A stretch of DNA of 32,797 nucleotides from Betaproteobacteria bacterium (GTDB lineage: Bacteria > Pseudomonadota > Gammaproteobacteria > Burkholderiales > SHXO01): NCBI GenBank assembly GCA_009693245.1, contig SHXO01000028.1, positions 1-32,797 on the forward strand, written 5' to 3'. The notes under the pieces are model-generated. The model ran no database searches. It was given only the letters and a program-made list of their open reading frames with translations, and was not told the DNA's origin. Each line of letters starts with the position of its first letter. Position 1 is the stretch's first letter. Both the position numbers and the translations under genes were made by a program. Shown one piece after another: positions 26,773-32,797 of the stretch.

Positions 26773-27859
26773 CCGCATCCTGACTTACCTCGGGCGCCAT
26801 CTGGACAAGTACCTCCTGATGGGACTAGGAGCACTGGTACTCGTGGGCCTGGTAGTTTTGTACAGCGCGTCGAACGCCACGATCCCCAGGGTGATCGGGC
26901 AGCTCACAAGCTTGCTGATCGCGGTGGGCGTCATGTGGGCCGCCGCCAACATCGCCCCGCACTACTTGATGCGCGTGGCTTTGCCCATCTATCTCATCGG
27001 GCTCCTCCTGCTGGTTGCCGTCGAAGTGAAGGGCGAGATCATTAACGGCGCGCAACGCTGGCTCAATGTCGGCGTGGCCAACATCCAGCCATCGGAAATC
27101 ATGAAGATCGCCGTGCCGCTCGCGGTGGCGTGGTACTTCGACCGCTACGAAGCGATCCTGAGGTTTCGCGACTACTGCATCGCGACTGTCATGGTGTTGG
27201 TGCCGGTGTTACTGGTGGCTCACCAACCCGATCTGGGCACGGCGGTATTGATTGCCGCCGCCGGATTCTTCGTCATCTTCTTTGCGGGATTGAGTTGGAA
27301 GGTCTTGATTGGGCTCGCGGTGGCCGCCGGGGCTTTCATGCCAGTGCTATGGTCCCTCATGCACGATTACCAGCGGCGCCGCATTCTCACTTTGATCGAT
27401 CCTTCGCAAGATCCATTGGGAGCGGGCTATCACACCATTCAGGCGAGTATCGCCCTGGGTTCTGGCGGAGTTTTCGGCAAGGGCTGGCTCAACGGCACCC
27501 AGGCGCACCTGGACTTCTTGCCTGAGCGCAGCACGGACTTCATCTTCGCGGTGTTCGGCGAGGAATTCGGATTGTTCGGGAATGTGATCTTGGTGAGCTT
27601 GTATATCTTCGTGATCGGCCGTGGACTGTTCATCAGTTTCAACGCCTCCACTTTGTTCACGCGCTTGCTGGCCGGCGCCATATCGCTCACTTTCTTCATC
27701 TACGTGTTCGTGAACATGGGAATGGTGAGCGGGATTCTTCCCGTGGTCGGCATTCCCTTGCCGCTCATTAGCTATGGCGGAACTTCGCTGGTGAGCATCA
27801 TGTTCGGGATGGGTATCTTGATGAGCATTCATACCCACAAACGCCTGGTTCAAAGTTGA
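26765..27859 (+). CDS. rodA: SEDS glycosyltransferase RodA
   Basis: 364 aa with about ten membrane segments. Polymerises lipid II into glycan strands with PBP2. SEDS signatures are present: INGAQRWLNVGVANIQPSEIMK, AHQPDLGTAVLI, RILTLIDPSQDPLGAGYHTIQ, FLPERSTDFIFAVFGEEFG and the terminal PLPLISYGGTS. It overlaps mrdA at its start and rlpA at its stop (TGATG). Confidence 0.97.
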   Translation: MINRILTYLGRHLDKYLLMGLGALVLVGLVVLYSASNATIPRVIGQLTSLLIAVGVMWAAANIAPHYLMRVALPIYLIGLLLLVAVEVKGEIINGAQRWLNVGVANIQPSEIMKIAVPLAVAWYFDRYEAILRFRDYCIATVMVLVPVLLVAHQPDLGTAVLIAAAGFFVIFFAGLSWKVLIGLAVAAGAFMPVLWSLMHDYQRRRILTLIDPSQDPLGAGYHTIQASIALGSGGVFGKGWLNGTQAHLDFLPERSTDFIFAVFGEEFGLFGNVILVSLYIFVIGRGLFISFNASTLFTRLLAGAISLTFFIYVFVNMGMVSGILPVVGIPLPLISYGGTSLVSIMFGMGILMSIHTHKRLVQS

Positions 27860-28410
27860 TGCCACGGCCGTTATCGGCGCTGCTGGCCGCCGGGTGGATC
27901 GTGTGCACGGTGGCCGCTTGCGGTTCCGATCCGCCCCGGCACCCCGGCGCTTATTACCTGGATGACGGACCGCCGGCGGACCCGCCGCGCAACCTCGAAG
28001 ACACTCCCGACGCTCAACCCAAAGCCGAGCCGCTGCGCGCTTCCGCAACCAAGCCCTACACGGCGCTGGGCAAGCAGTTTGTGCCCATGACGCAGTTCAA
28101 GCCCTATCGCGCGCGCGGCCGGGCGAGTTGGTACGGGCGGCGCTATCACGGGAAACCCACCGCATCGGGGGAACCCTACGACATGTTCGCCATGAGCGCG
28201 GCCCATCCCGTCTTGCCCATCCCCAGTTACGTCCGTGTCACGCGTCTTAGCAATGGGCGCAGCGTGGTGGTCCGCGTCAACGACCGCGGACCCTTCCACT
28301 CCGGGCGCCTCATCGACTTATCCTACACGGCAGCCTTGAAGCTCGGGCTCGTCCAAACCGGCAGCGACCAGGTCGAAGTGGAACTCATCATCCCCCCGCC
28401 GATACAATAG
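27859..28410 (+). CDS. rlpA: RlpA-like lipoprotein (septal/lateral wall lytic transglycosylase), no SPOR domain
   Basis: 183 aa from ATG 27859. The signal peptide ends in the lipobox VAAC with C21. A proline-rich spacer leads to the double-psi beta-barrel domain: RASWYGRRYHGKPTASGEPYD, AMSAAH and VRVNDRGPF, with the histidine and aspartate thought to be catalytic in RlpA. Many RlpA proteins continue with a C-terminal SPOR domain that binds denuded glycan; this one ends right after the barrel (ELIIPPPIQ). The position after rodA is the usual one. Confidence 0.9.
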   Translation: MPRPLSALLAAGWIVCTVAACGSDPPRHPGAYYLDDGPPADPPRNLEDTPDAQPKAEPLRASATKPYTALGKQFVPMTQFKPYRARGRASWYGRRYHGKPTASGEPYDMFAMSAAHPVLPIPSYVRVTRLSNGRSVVVRVNDRGPFHSGRLIDLSYTAALKLGLVQTGSDQVEVELIIPPPIQ

Positions 28411-28446
28411 GCAGTTCCCTCACCCGTATCTGCTCTCGCGAAAAAC

Positions 28447-29382
28447 ATGAACACGCTCATTTGCGGCTCCATCGCCTACGACACCATCATGGTGTTTCGC
28501 GATCACTTCAAGAATCATATCCTGCCCGACCAGATTCACATCCTGAACGTGGCATTTCTCGTCCCTCAACTGCGCCGCGAGTTTGGAGGATGCGCCGGAA
28601 ACATCGCCTACAACTTGAAAATGCTTGGCGGCAAGCCGCTGATCATGGCGACAGTCGGAGATGACTACCAACCTTACGCCTACCGCCTGGAGCGCCTCGG
28701 GCTACGCCGCGATCACGTCAAGGAAGTGAAGAACACCTACACGGCCCAGGCCTTCATCACCACGGATTTGGCCGACAACCAGATCACCGCCTTCCATCCG
28801 GGAGCCATGGACCACTCGCACCTGAATCACATCGCCGACGCGAAGGACGTGAGCCTGGGCATCGTTGCCCCGGACGGGCGCGATGGGATGATGCAGCACG
28901 CGCGCGAATTTCACGAGGCCGGCATTCCTTTCATCTTCGATCCAGGCCAAGGCATCCCGATGTACAAGGGCGCGGAGCTGATGGCATTCATCGAGCAGGC
29001 CCAGTACGTCACGGTCAACGACTACGAGGCGCGCCTGCTGGAGGAGAAAACGGGCAAAAGCATCGAAGCGCTGGCGGAAAAAGTGTCGGCCTTCATCGTC
29101 ACTCGCGGCGGCGAAGGGTCCTGGATATACACCCATGGCAGCCGCATCGATATTCCCGCCGTCAAACCCGCGCAAATCGCGGACCCCACGGGCTGTGGCG
29201 ACGCTTACCGCGCGGGGTTGCTCTATGGCATTGGCGAAGGCATGGATTGGGCTCGGACCGGCCGCCTCGCCTCCCTAGTGGGTTCCATCAAGATCGCCAG
29301 CCGCGGAGGGCAGAATCACCAGTTCACGCGCGATGACATCGCGCGGCAATACGAGGAAGCCTTCGCTCACGCCATCTGGTAA
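28447..29382 (+). CDS. PfkB-family sugar/nucleoside kinase (adenosine-kinase-like)
   Basis: 311 aa ribokinase-fold enzyme. The N-terminal glycine-rich pair (FGGCAGNIAYNLKMLGG) and the C-terminal anion-hole motif DPTGCGDAYRAG, with the likely catalytic base D252, are both present. It resembles proteins annotated as adenosine kinase or generic carbohydrate kinase in Betaproteobacteria. The substrate cannot be assigned. It lies 36 nt after rlpA and may be read through from the mre operon, but no functional link to wall synthesis is evident. Confidence 0.85.
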   Translation: MNTLICGSIAYDTIMVFRDHFKNHILPDQIHILNVAFLVPQLRREFGGCAGNIAYNLKMLGGKPLIMATVGDDYQPYAYRLERLGLRRDHVKEVKNTYTAQAFITTDLADNQITAFHPGAMDHSHLNHIADAKDVSLGIVAPDGRDGMMQHAREFHEAGIPFIFDPGQGIPMYKGAELMAFIEQAQYVTVNDYEARLLEEKTGKSIEALAEKVSAFIVTRGGEGSWIYTHGSRIDIPAVKPAQIADPTGCGDAYRAGLLYGIGEGMDWARTGRLASLVGSIKIASRGGQNHQFTRDDIARQYEEAFAHAIW

Positions 29383-29402
29383 CGGCTGGCGCCGCGCTGG
29401 GC

Positions 29403-30194
29403 ATGGCACCGACTTCTCGTATTGTCCGGGCCCTTCGGTTCGGACGCTTGCTATTGCACCTGCTACGCGGCGCCGTCACCATTGCCTTCGTTTTTCCCCT
29501 GGTTGGCCGCGCGGGACAAAGACGTTTGATCGAAGCTTGGTCACGGCGCCTTTTGCGAATATTACGAGTTCGCCTTCAAACTCCCGAGATCGCGGCCTTC
29601 GAGCCGCGCAGCCTGGTCCTGGCAAATCATGTTTCCTGGCTGGATATATGGTTGCTGCATTCCGTGTCGGCCGTATGCTTTGTCGCCAAGGCGGAAGTAC
29701 GAGGCTGGCCTCTAATAGGGTGGATGGCGCACCGGTCGCGAACCCTATTTATTCAGCGCGAACGCCGCCGCGATACGTCTCGCATCAACCAAATCGTTCG
29801 AGCGGCGCTACACGCGCAAGAGACGGTGGCGATTTTTCCCGAGGGCACCACCAGTGACGGCACTTCGGTTCGGCGCTTCAATGCATCGTTATTACAGCCC
29901 GCCGTGGAAATGGGCGTGTCAGTGCATGTGCTCGCCATTCGCTACATAAGTTCCGATGGCTCGGCCAACGTGGAGGTAGCCTACGCGGATGAGACGACGC
30001 TTTGGCAGTCTCTCCAGAAGATCCTCGCTCACCGCGAAGTGGCGGCCGAACTCATTTATCTTGGCGAACTGGAAGTGCCGGGCCGCACGCGGCGCGAAAT
30101 CGCGCAAGATGCCGAACACCGGGTGCGGCATGCGGTCACGCCGAGTGGCACTCCACCTGAAACACAGCGCGGTCTTCCAAGCGAACTGCCGTGA
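29403..30194 (+). CDS. 1-acyl-sn-glycerol-3-phosphate acyltransferase (PlsC family)
   Basis: 263 aa. The acyltransferase motifs are NHVSWLD (H76...D81, the HX4D catalytic pair) and FPEGTT (E147). One N-terminal hydrophobic segment (about residues 15-35) should anchor it to the membrane. The family adds the second acyl chain to make phosphatidate; some paralogues acylate ornithine lipids. The last 59 nt overlap the 3' end of apaH on the other strand, the largest overlap in the window, and correspond to a family-atypical proline/glutamate tail. Confidence 0.87.
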   Translation: MAPTSRIVRALRFGRLLLHLLRGAVTIAFVFPLVGRAGQRRLIEAWSRRLLRILRVRLQTPEIAAFEPRSLVLANHVSWLDIWLLHSVSAVCFVAKAEVRGWPLIGWMAHRSRTLFIQRERRRDTSRINQIVRAALHAQETVAIFPEGTTSDGTSVRRFNASLLQPAVEMGVSVHVLAIRYISSDGSANVEVAYADETTLWQSLQKILAHREVAAELIYLGELEVPGRTRREIAQDAEHRVRHAVTPSGTPPETQRGLPSELP

Positions 30195-30942
30195 GCTGCC
30201 CGCCCCAGTGGCAACCGGAATCCAGCGCGATGAGGTTATCTTTCATACGAAACCCAAGCGCTGACCAATGACCGAAAATGAGGGTCTCGTCCGCGCTTTT
30301 TCGGCCAGGAACTTCAAACCAAGGTAGGAACCCGTTGGGGGCGCAGTGCGGGGTTCCGTTGAAGGAGAAGTCCATAACGCCGGCGGCCGTACACACGCGC
30401 AAGCGCGTGAGTGCATTGGTGATGACACGAAGCCGGTCGTTGCCTTGCAAATCGTCCGACCAGCCCGATGGCTTGTTCCCGTACATAGTCTTGGCAAAGA
30501 GGGAATAATTCTCGCCGCCCAACGCCGCTTGCACTTCCGCCGCCAAGCTTAGGGCCTGCGCGATACTCCACTGCGGAAGCAAGCCCGCGTGCAGGAGAAC
30601 GTGCCCGTTCTCGCGGTGAATAAGAGGTCGCCGGCGCAACCACCCGAGAAGTTCTTCGCGGTCTGGTGCCTGTAGCACTTCGTCCAGGGTGTCGCCTTCT
30701 TTCGCGCTCTCGCACCCGGCCGCCACCGCCAGCAAATGCAAATCGTGATTGCCCAATACGGTGATCGCGCGCTCCCCCATGGCACGCACGAAGCGCAGTG
30801 TTTCAAGAGATTCGGGACCACGATTCACCAGATCGCCCACGAACCACAAGCAGTCTTGCGTGGGGCGGTGCCCGATTTTCGCGAGCAGCCGTGTCAGCGC
30901 CGAGAAACAGCCCTGCACGTCTCCCATGGCATAGGTCGCCAT
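30136..30942 (-). CDS. apaH: Diadenosine tetraphosphatase (symmetrical)
   Basis: 268 aa metallophosphoesterase that splits Ap4A into two ADP and removes Np4 caps from RNA. The motifs are YAMGDVQGC (D8), FVGDLVNRGP, LGNHDLH and LLHAGLLPQWS, in the order and spacing of ApaH. The ATG at 30940-30942 starts MATYAMGDVQG. It lies 9 nt after the cytochrome c5 gene on the same strand, so the two may be co-transcribed. Its 3' end overlaps the acyltransferase gene. Confidence 0.95.
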   Translation of the reverse strand: MATYAMGDVQGCFSALTRLLAKIGHRPTQDCLWFVGDLVNRGPESLETLRFVRAMGERAITVLGNHDLHLLAVAAGCESAKEGDTLDEVLQAPDREELLGWLRRRPLIHRENGHVLLHAGLLPQWSIAQALSLAAEVQAALGGENYSLFAKTMYGNKPSGWSDDLQGNDRLRVITNALTRLRVCTAAGVMDFSFNGTPHCAPNGFLPWFEVPGRKSADETLIFGHWSALGFRMKDNLIALDSGCHWGGQLTAVRLEDRAVFQVECHSA

Positions 30943-30951
30943 AGGCTGGCG

Positions 30952-31479
30952 CTACTTCGACCTGGAGACCATGTAGTCCACCGCCGCCATCACTTCGGCA
31001 TCGACAAGCGCGGCGTTGCCGCCTTTGGCGGGCATCATGCGAATACCCTTGAGCGCGTGCTCGTGCAGGACGCTTGGCCCTTGCGCAATGCGCACCTTCC
31101 AGGCGCCCTTGTCGCCAAACTTGGGCGCGCCCGCGATACCCGCCGTATGGCACATGGCGCAAGCCGCCTGGTACACCTTATCGCCGCTGGCGGGTTCCGT
31201 CTTGGCGGCGGCCACCGGCGCCGGCGATGAAGGCAAGGGTGTCGCAGCCTGCCCCAAACTAATCTCGCCCACGGGTTGTAGCCGTTTGGCCGTGGCCTCC
31301 TCGGAAAACATGGGATTCTTCGGATCCACCTTCATTCCGCCAAGGACGAGTTGCACGATCCCCACGATCAGCAACACGGGTACCACGAAGGAGAGCACCG
31401 CGACGGCCACCAACTGCCGTGGGGTCTTGATAGGCGAATTGTGCTCTTGGATGTGGAATTCGTTCGCGGGAGAAGCCAT
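30952..31479 (-). CDS. Membrane-anchored cytochrome c5 family protein
   Basis: 175 aa. A single membrane segment near residues 25-47 (VAVAVLSFVVPVLLIVGIVQL), a proline/alanine linker (about 75-95), then one class I c-type domain with C107-A-M-C110-H111 for covalent haem. The distal ligand is probably a methionine of KGIRMMPAKGG (148/149). Monohaem c5-like proteins shuttle electrons to terminal oxidases. The anchor keeps it on the periplasmic face. A candidate -10 TATAAT lies upstream. Confidence 0.9.
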   Translation of the reverse strand: MASPANEFHIQEHNSPIKTPRQLVAVAVLSFVVPVLLIVGIVQLVLGGMKVDPKNPMFSEEATAKRLQPVGEISLGQAATPLPSSPAPVAAAKTEPASGDKVYQAACAMCHTAGIAGAPKFGDKGAWKVRIAQGPSVLHEHALKGIRMMPAKGGNAALVDAEVMAAVDYMVSRSK

Positions 31480-31513
31480 GCCGTCATGCCTTGGGAATAG
31501 GTAAGAGGCGTGG

Positions 31514-31519
31514 ATTATA
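31514..31519 (-). promoter_or_regulatory. Candidate -10 box for cytochrome c5-apaH
   Basis: A perfect TATAAT on the minus strand, 35 nt upstream of the cytochrome ATG, giving a leader of about 28 nt. The -35 position is poor (CCTGAA or GCCTGA at 16-17 nt). Confidence 0.45.
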
Positions 31520-31582
31520 GGAGAACAATCCGTAATTCAGGCCGGCGCGCATTGCGAAATGGCGCCGAGGGCCCAGCCGGGT

Positions 31583-31588
31583 TATATT
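31583..31588 (+). promoter_or_regulatory. Candidate -10 box for tRNA-Arg
   Basis: TATATT, 12 nt before the first base of the tRNA, which would put the transcript start about 5 nt upstream of the mature 5' end. The -35 match at normal spacing is poor. Confidence 0.35.
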
Positions 31589-31599
31589 CCCGGTTCCAC

Positions 31600-31676
31600 G
31601 CGCCCGTAGCTCAGTTGGATAGAGTACTGCCCTCCGAAGGCAGGGGTCGCACGTTCGAATCGTGTCGGGCGCGCCA
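31600..31676 (+). tRNA. tRNA-Arg (anticodon CCG, reads CGG)
   Basis: 77 nt with an encoded CCA. The acceptor stem GCGCCCG pairs with CGGGCGC and is followed by G-CCA. The D-arm contains AGCTCAGTTGGATAGAG. The anticodon stem CTGCC/GGCAG closes the loop CTCCGAA, giving anticodon CCG. The T-arm GCACG-TTCGAAT-CGTGT has one G-U pair. All arms fold normally. It lies between the cytochrome gene (opposite strand) and the YqaA-like gene, whose frame begins 41 nt after the CCA. Confidence 0.97.
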
Positions 31677-31717
31677 TGTCACCCTACTCTTATCGCCCCT
31701 AACCGGCACCAGTCCCT

Positions 31718-32113
31718 CTGAGCGACTACCTATCCTTAGGCGGGCTCTTCCTCTCTAGCTTCCTGGCGGCGACACTGCTGCCAGGCGGTTCGGAACTGGT
31801 GTTAGTAGGCGTGCTCAAGCACGACGCCACATTGTTTTGGCCTGCCATGGTGGTGGCTACCACCGGCAATACGCTAGGCGGCCTCTCGTCTTATTTGCTT
31901 GGCTGGGTCTTGCCCAAAGCTCCGGTGCAAGGACGCGCCGAGTGGGTGCGCCGCTTTGGCGCCCCGCTTCTCTTCTTCGCATGGGTTCCCATCGTGGGAG
32001 ACGCCTTATGCGTGGCAGCCGGATGGCTTCGCCTGCATTGGGTGGGAGTAAGCGTGTTCATCGCGGCTGGCAAGTTCGTTCGATATTGGGTCATCGGAAT
32101 GATCACGGTGTAA
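31718..32113 (+). CDS. YqaA-family (DedA-like) membrane protein, non-standard start
   Basis: 131 aa if begun at CTG 31718: LSDYLSLGGLFLSSFLAATL, then LPGGSELVLVGVLKHD, GNTLGGLSSYLLGW and a C-terminal FFAWVPIVGDALCVAAGWLR. This matches YqaA/DedA-like proteins, which normally begin M-x-x-YL close to this point. The frame is closed upstream by TAA 31700-31702, and no ATG, GTG or TTG exists between it and GTG 31799. A GTG 31799 start would delete the first membrane helix and the conserved E of LPGGSE. Either CTG is used or the original start codon has mutated. No Shine-Dalgarno is visible. It could be transcribed from the tRNA promoter. Function is probably membrane transport or lipid scrambling, unproven. 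Confidence 0.65.
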   Translation: MSDYLSLGGLFLSSFLAATLLPGGSELVLVGVLKHDATLFWPAMVVATTGNTLGGLSSYLLGWVLPKAPVQGRAEWVRRFGAPLLFFAWVPIVGDALCVAAGWLRLHWVGVSVFIAAGKFVRYWVIGMITV

Positions 32114-32138
32114 TCACCCGCTTGGAGGAAAGGAATTC

Positions 32139-32549
32139 ATGGACGAGTGCCTGTTTTGCCGAGAACAAGGAGGGGAGGCGCTATGGTCCGGTGAGCACTG
32201 CCGGATCATATGGCCCAAGGATCCGGAATATCCCGGCCTCCTGCGAGTGGTATGGCAAGCCCACGTGAAGGAGATGAGCGATCTGGAAGTGCAACAGCGC
32301 ACGCACTTGATGAAGGTGGTGTTCGCCACGGAGTCGGCCTTGCGGGCCGTGCTTCGCCCCGACAAGATGAATCTCGCAAGCTTCGGTAACGTCGTGCCAC
32401 ACCTTCATTGGCACGTGATTCCGCGCTTCACCGACGATGCTTATTTTCCCAATCCCTTCGGTGGGCTCAAGCAACGAGAGTCGAGCCGAACGGTTCCAGG
32501 GGATTTCGCGGCGGCGGTCAAGCGCGCTTTGGCGGCGGTCCTGATTTAA
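32139..32549 (+). CDS. HIT-family nucleotide hydrolase/transferase
   Basis: 136 aa with the histidine-triad motif H88-L-H90-W-H92 followed by VIPRF. The N-terminal CLFCREQGG is typical of a small HIT branch. The central SFGNVVPHLHWHVIPRF matches HIT proteins that cleave nucleoside phosphoramidates or dinucleoside polyphosphates. A strong Shine-Dalgarno (GGAGGAAAGG) precedes the ATG. The gene lies 25 nt after the YqaA-like gene and is probably in one transcript with it. Confidence 0.9.
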   Translation: MDECLFCREQGGEALWSGEHCRIIWPKDPEYPGLLRVVWQAHVKEMSDLEVQQRTHLMKVVFATESALRAVLRPDKMNLASFGNVVPHLHWHVIPRFTDDAYFPNPFGGLKQRESSRTVPGDFAAAVKRALAAVLI

Positions 32550-32620
32550 CCTGGAAAAAGCTATTGCGCACGAAGGACGCGTCGGTATACGAAGAAAACG
32601 CAGTTTCAGTGGAAGCTAAT

Positions 32621-32797
32621 GGGCACCTCTAATAATCACTTTTCTACGACGGATCTCTTACCGCGTTAGCGAAATGAGTTTCATTCTCGGCCAGGTGACC
32701 TTCAGCCGGGTTATTTCGCGACTTTCAAGGCGTTTTGCGAGCCTCTTCACTGGCTTTGTATCAAACTTACCCAACCGCACACGGATTGACCCCTTGC
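32621..32797 (-). mobile_element. Partial IS5-type insertion sequence (3' end, cut by window edge)
   Basis: Begins with GGGCACCTCTAATAAT, the inverted copy of 173-188, and runs off the right edge. The inward sequence differs from the left element, so this should be the other end of the IS. On minus, a frame open from the edge ends at TAA 32658-32660 (...EITRLKVTWPRMKLISLTR); another ends at a TGA at 32750-32752. I cannot say which, if either, is the transposase C-terminus. The orientation would match the left element (transposase read leftward). 32550-32620 between the HIT gene and this end holds no gene. Confidence 0.6.

Overview
The window looks like a compact, GC-rich betaproteobacterial chromosome segment, most like Nitrosomonadales or Burkholderiales. 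The evidence is gene content and order: polA, a LOG protein, thrB, a BPSS1780-type membrane protein, uvrD; then leuS-lptE, metX-metW, exoIII-ampG and pyrE; then gatCAB divergent from mreBCD-mrdA-rodA-rlpA; then apaH, a membrane-anchored cytochrome c5 and tRNA-Arg(CCG). Almost everything is core housekeeping. The accessory DNA is at the two ends and between msbA and polA.

Layout. 1-188 is the 5' end of an IS5-type insertion sequence read on the minus strand. It has a transposase N-terminus with an in-frame stop and a 16-bp terminal repeat. 222-1967 is msbA, starting only 34 nt from the IS end. 1968-3069 is an accessory pocket: an unassigned stretch, a diverged copy of the last 19 codons plus stop of polA, a non-BrnA antitoxin and a BrnT-type toxin. 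3070-8298 carries polA (minus) and a divergent LOG-thrB-membrane protein operon. 8295-10502 is uvrD (minus), divergent from leuS-lptE-metX-metW (10625-15453). exoIII and ampG (minus) end over metW. pyrE starts 2 nt from exoIII and is followed by a frameshifted DUF4124 gene. gatC-gatA-gatB (minus) are divergent from the rod-shape operon mreB-mreC-mreD-mrdA-rodA-rlpA, which runs on into a PfkB kinase and an acyltransferase. apaH and cytochrome c5 are on the minus strand. tRNA-Arg, a YqaA-like membrane protein with no standard start codon, and a HIT hydrolase follow. At 32621-32797 the opposite end of an IS with the same 16-bp terminal repeat appears. The window may therefore be one assembly contig bounded by two copies of one IS.

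How the genes fit together. mreBCD, PBP2, RodA and RlpA build and trim the lateral peptidoglycan wall, and AmpG recovers its turnover products. MsbA, LptE and the PlsC-type acyltransferase serve outer-membrane lipid supply. MetX/MetW and ThrB use homoserine for methionine and threonine. PolA, UvrD and ExoIII are repair enzymes. LeuRS, GatCAB and tRNA-Arg serve translation.

The most interesting observation is the pair of diverged direct repeats of the polA 3' end (2401-2460 and 3071-3130) bracketing the toxin-antitoxin pair. It looks like a mini-island that inserted at, and restored, the end of polA. Four of the five convergent gene pairs overlap tail to tail. pyrE and the DUF4124 gene show adjacent reading-frame anomalies.
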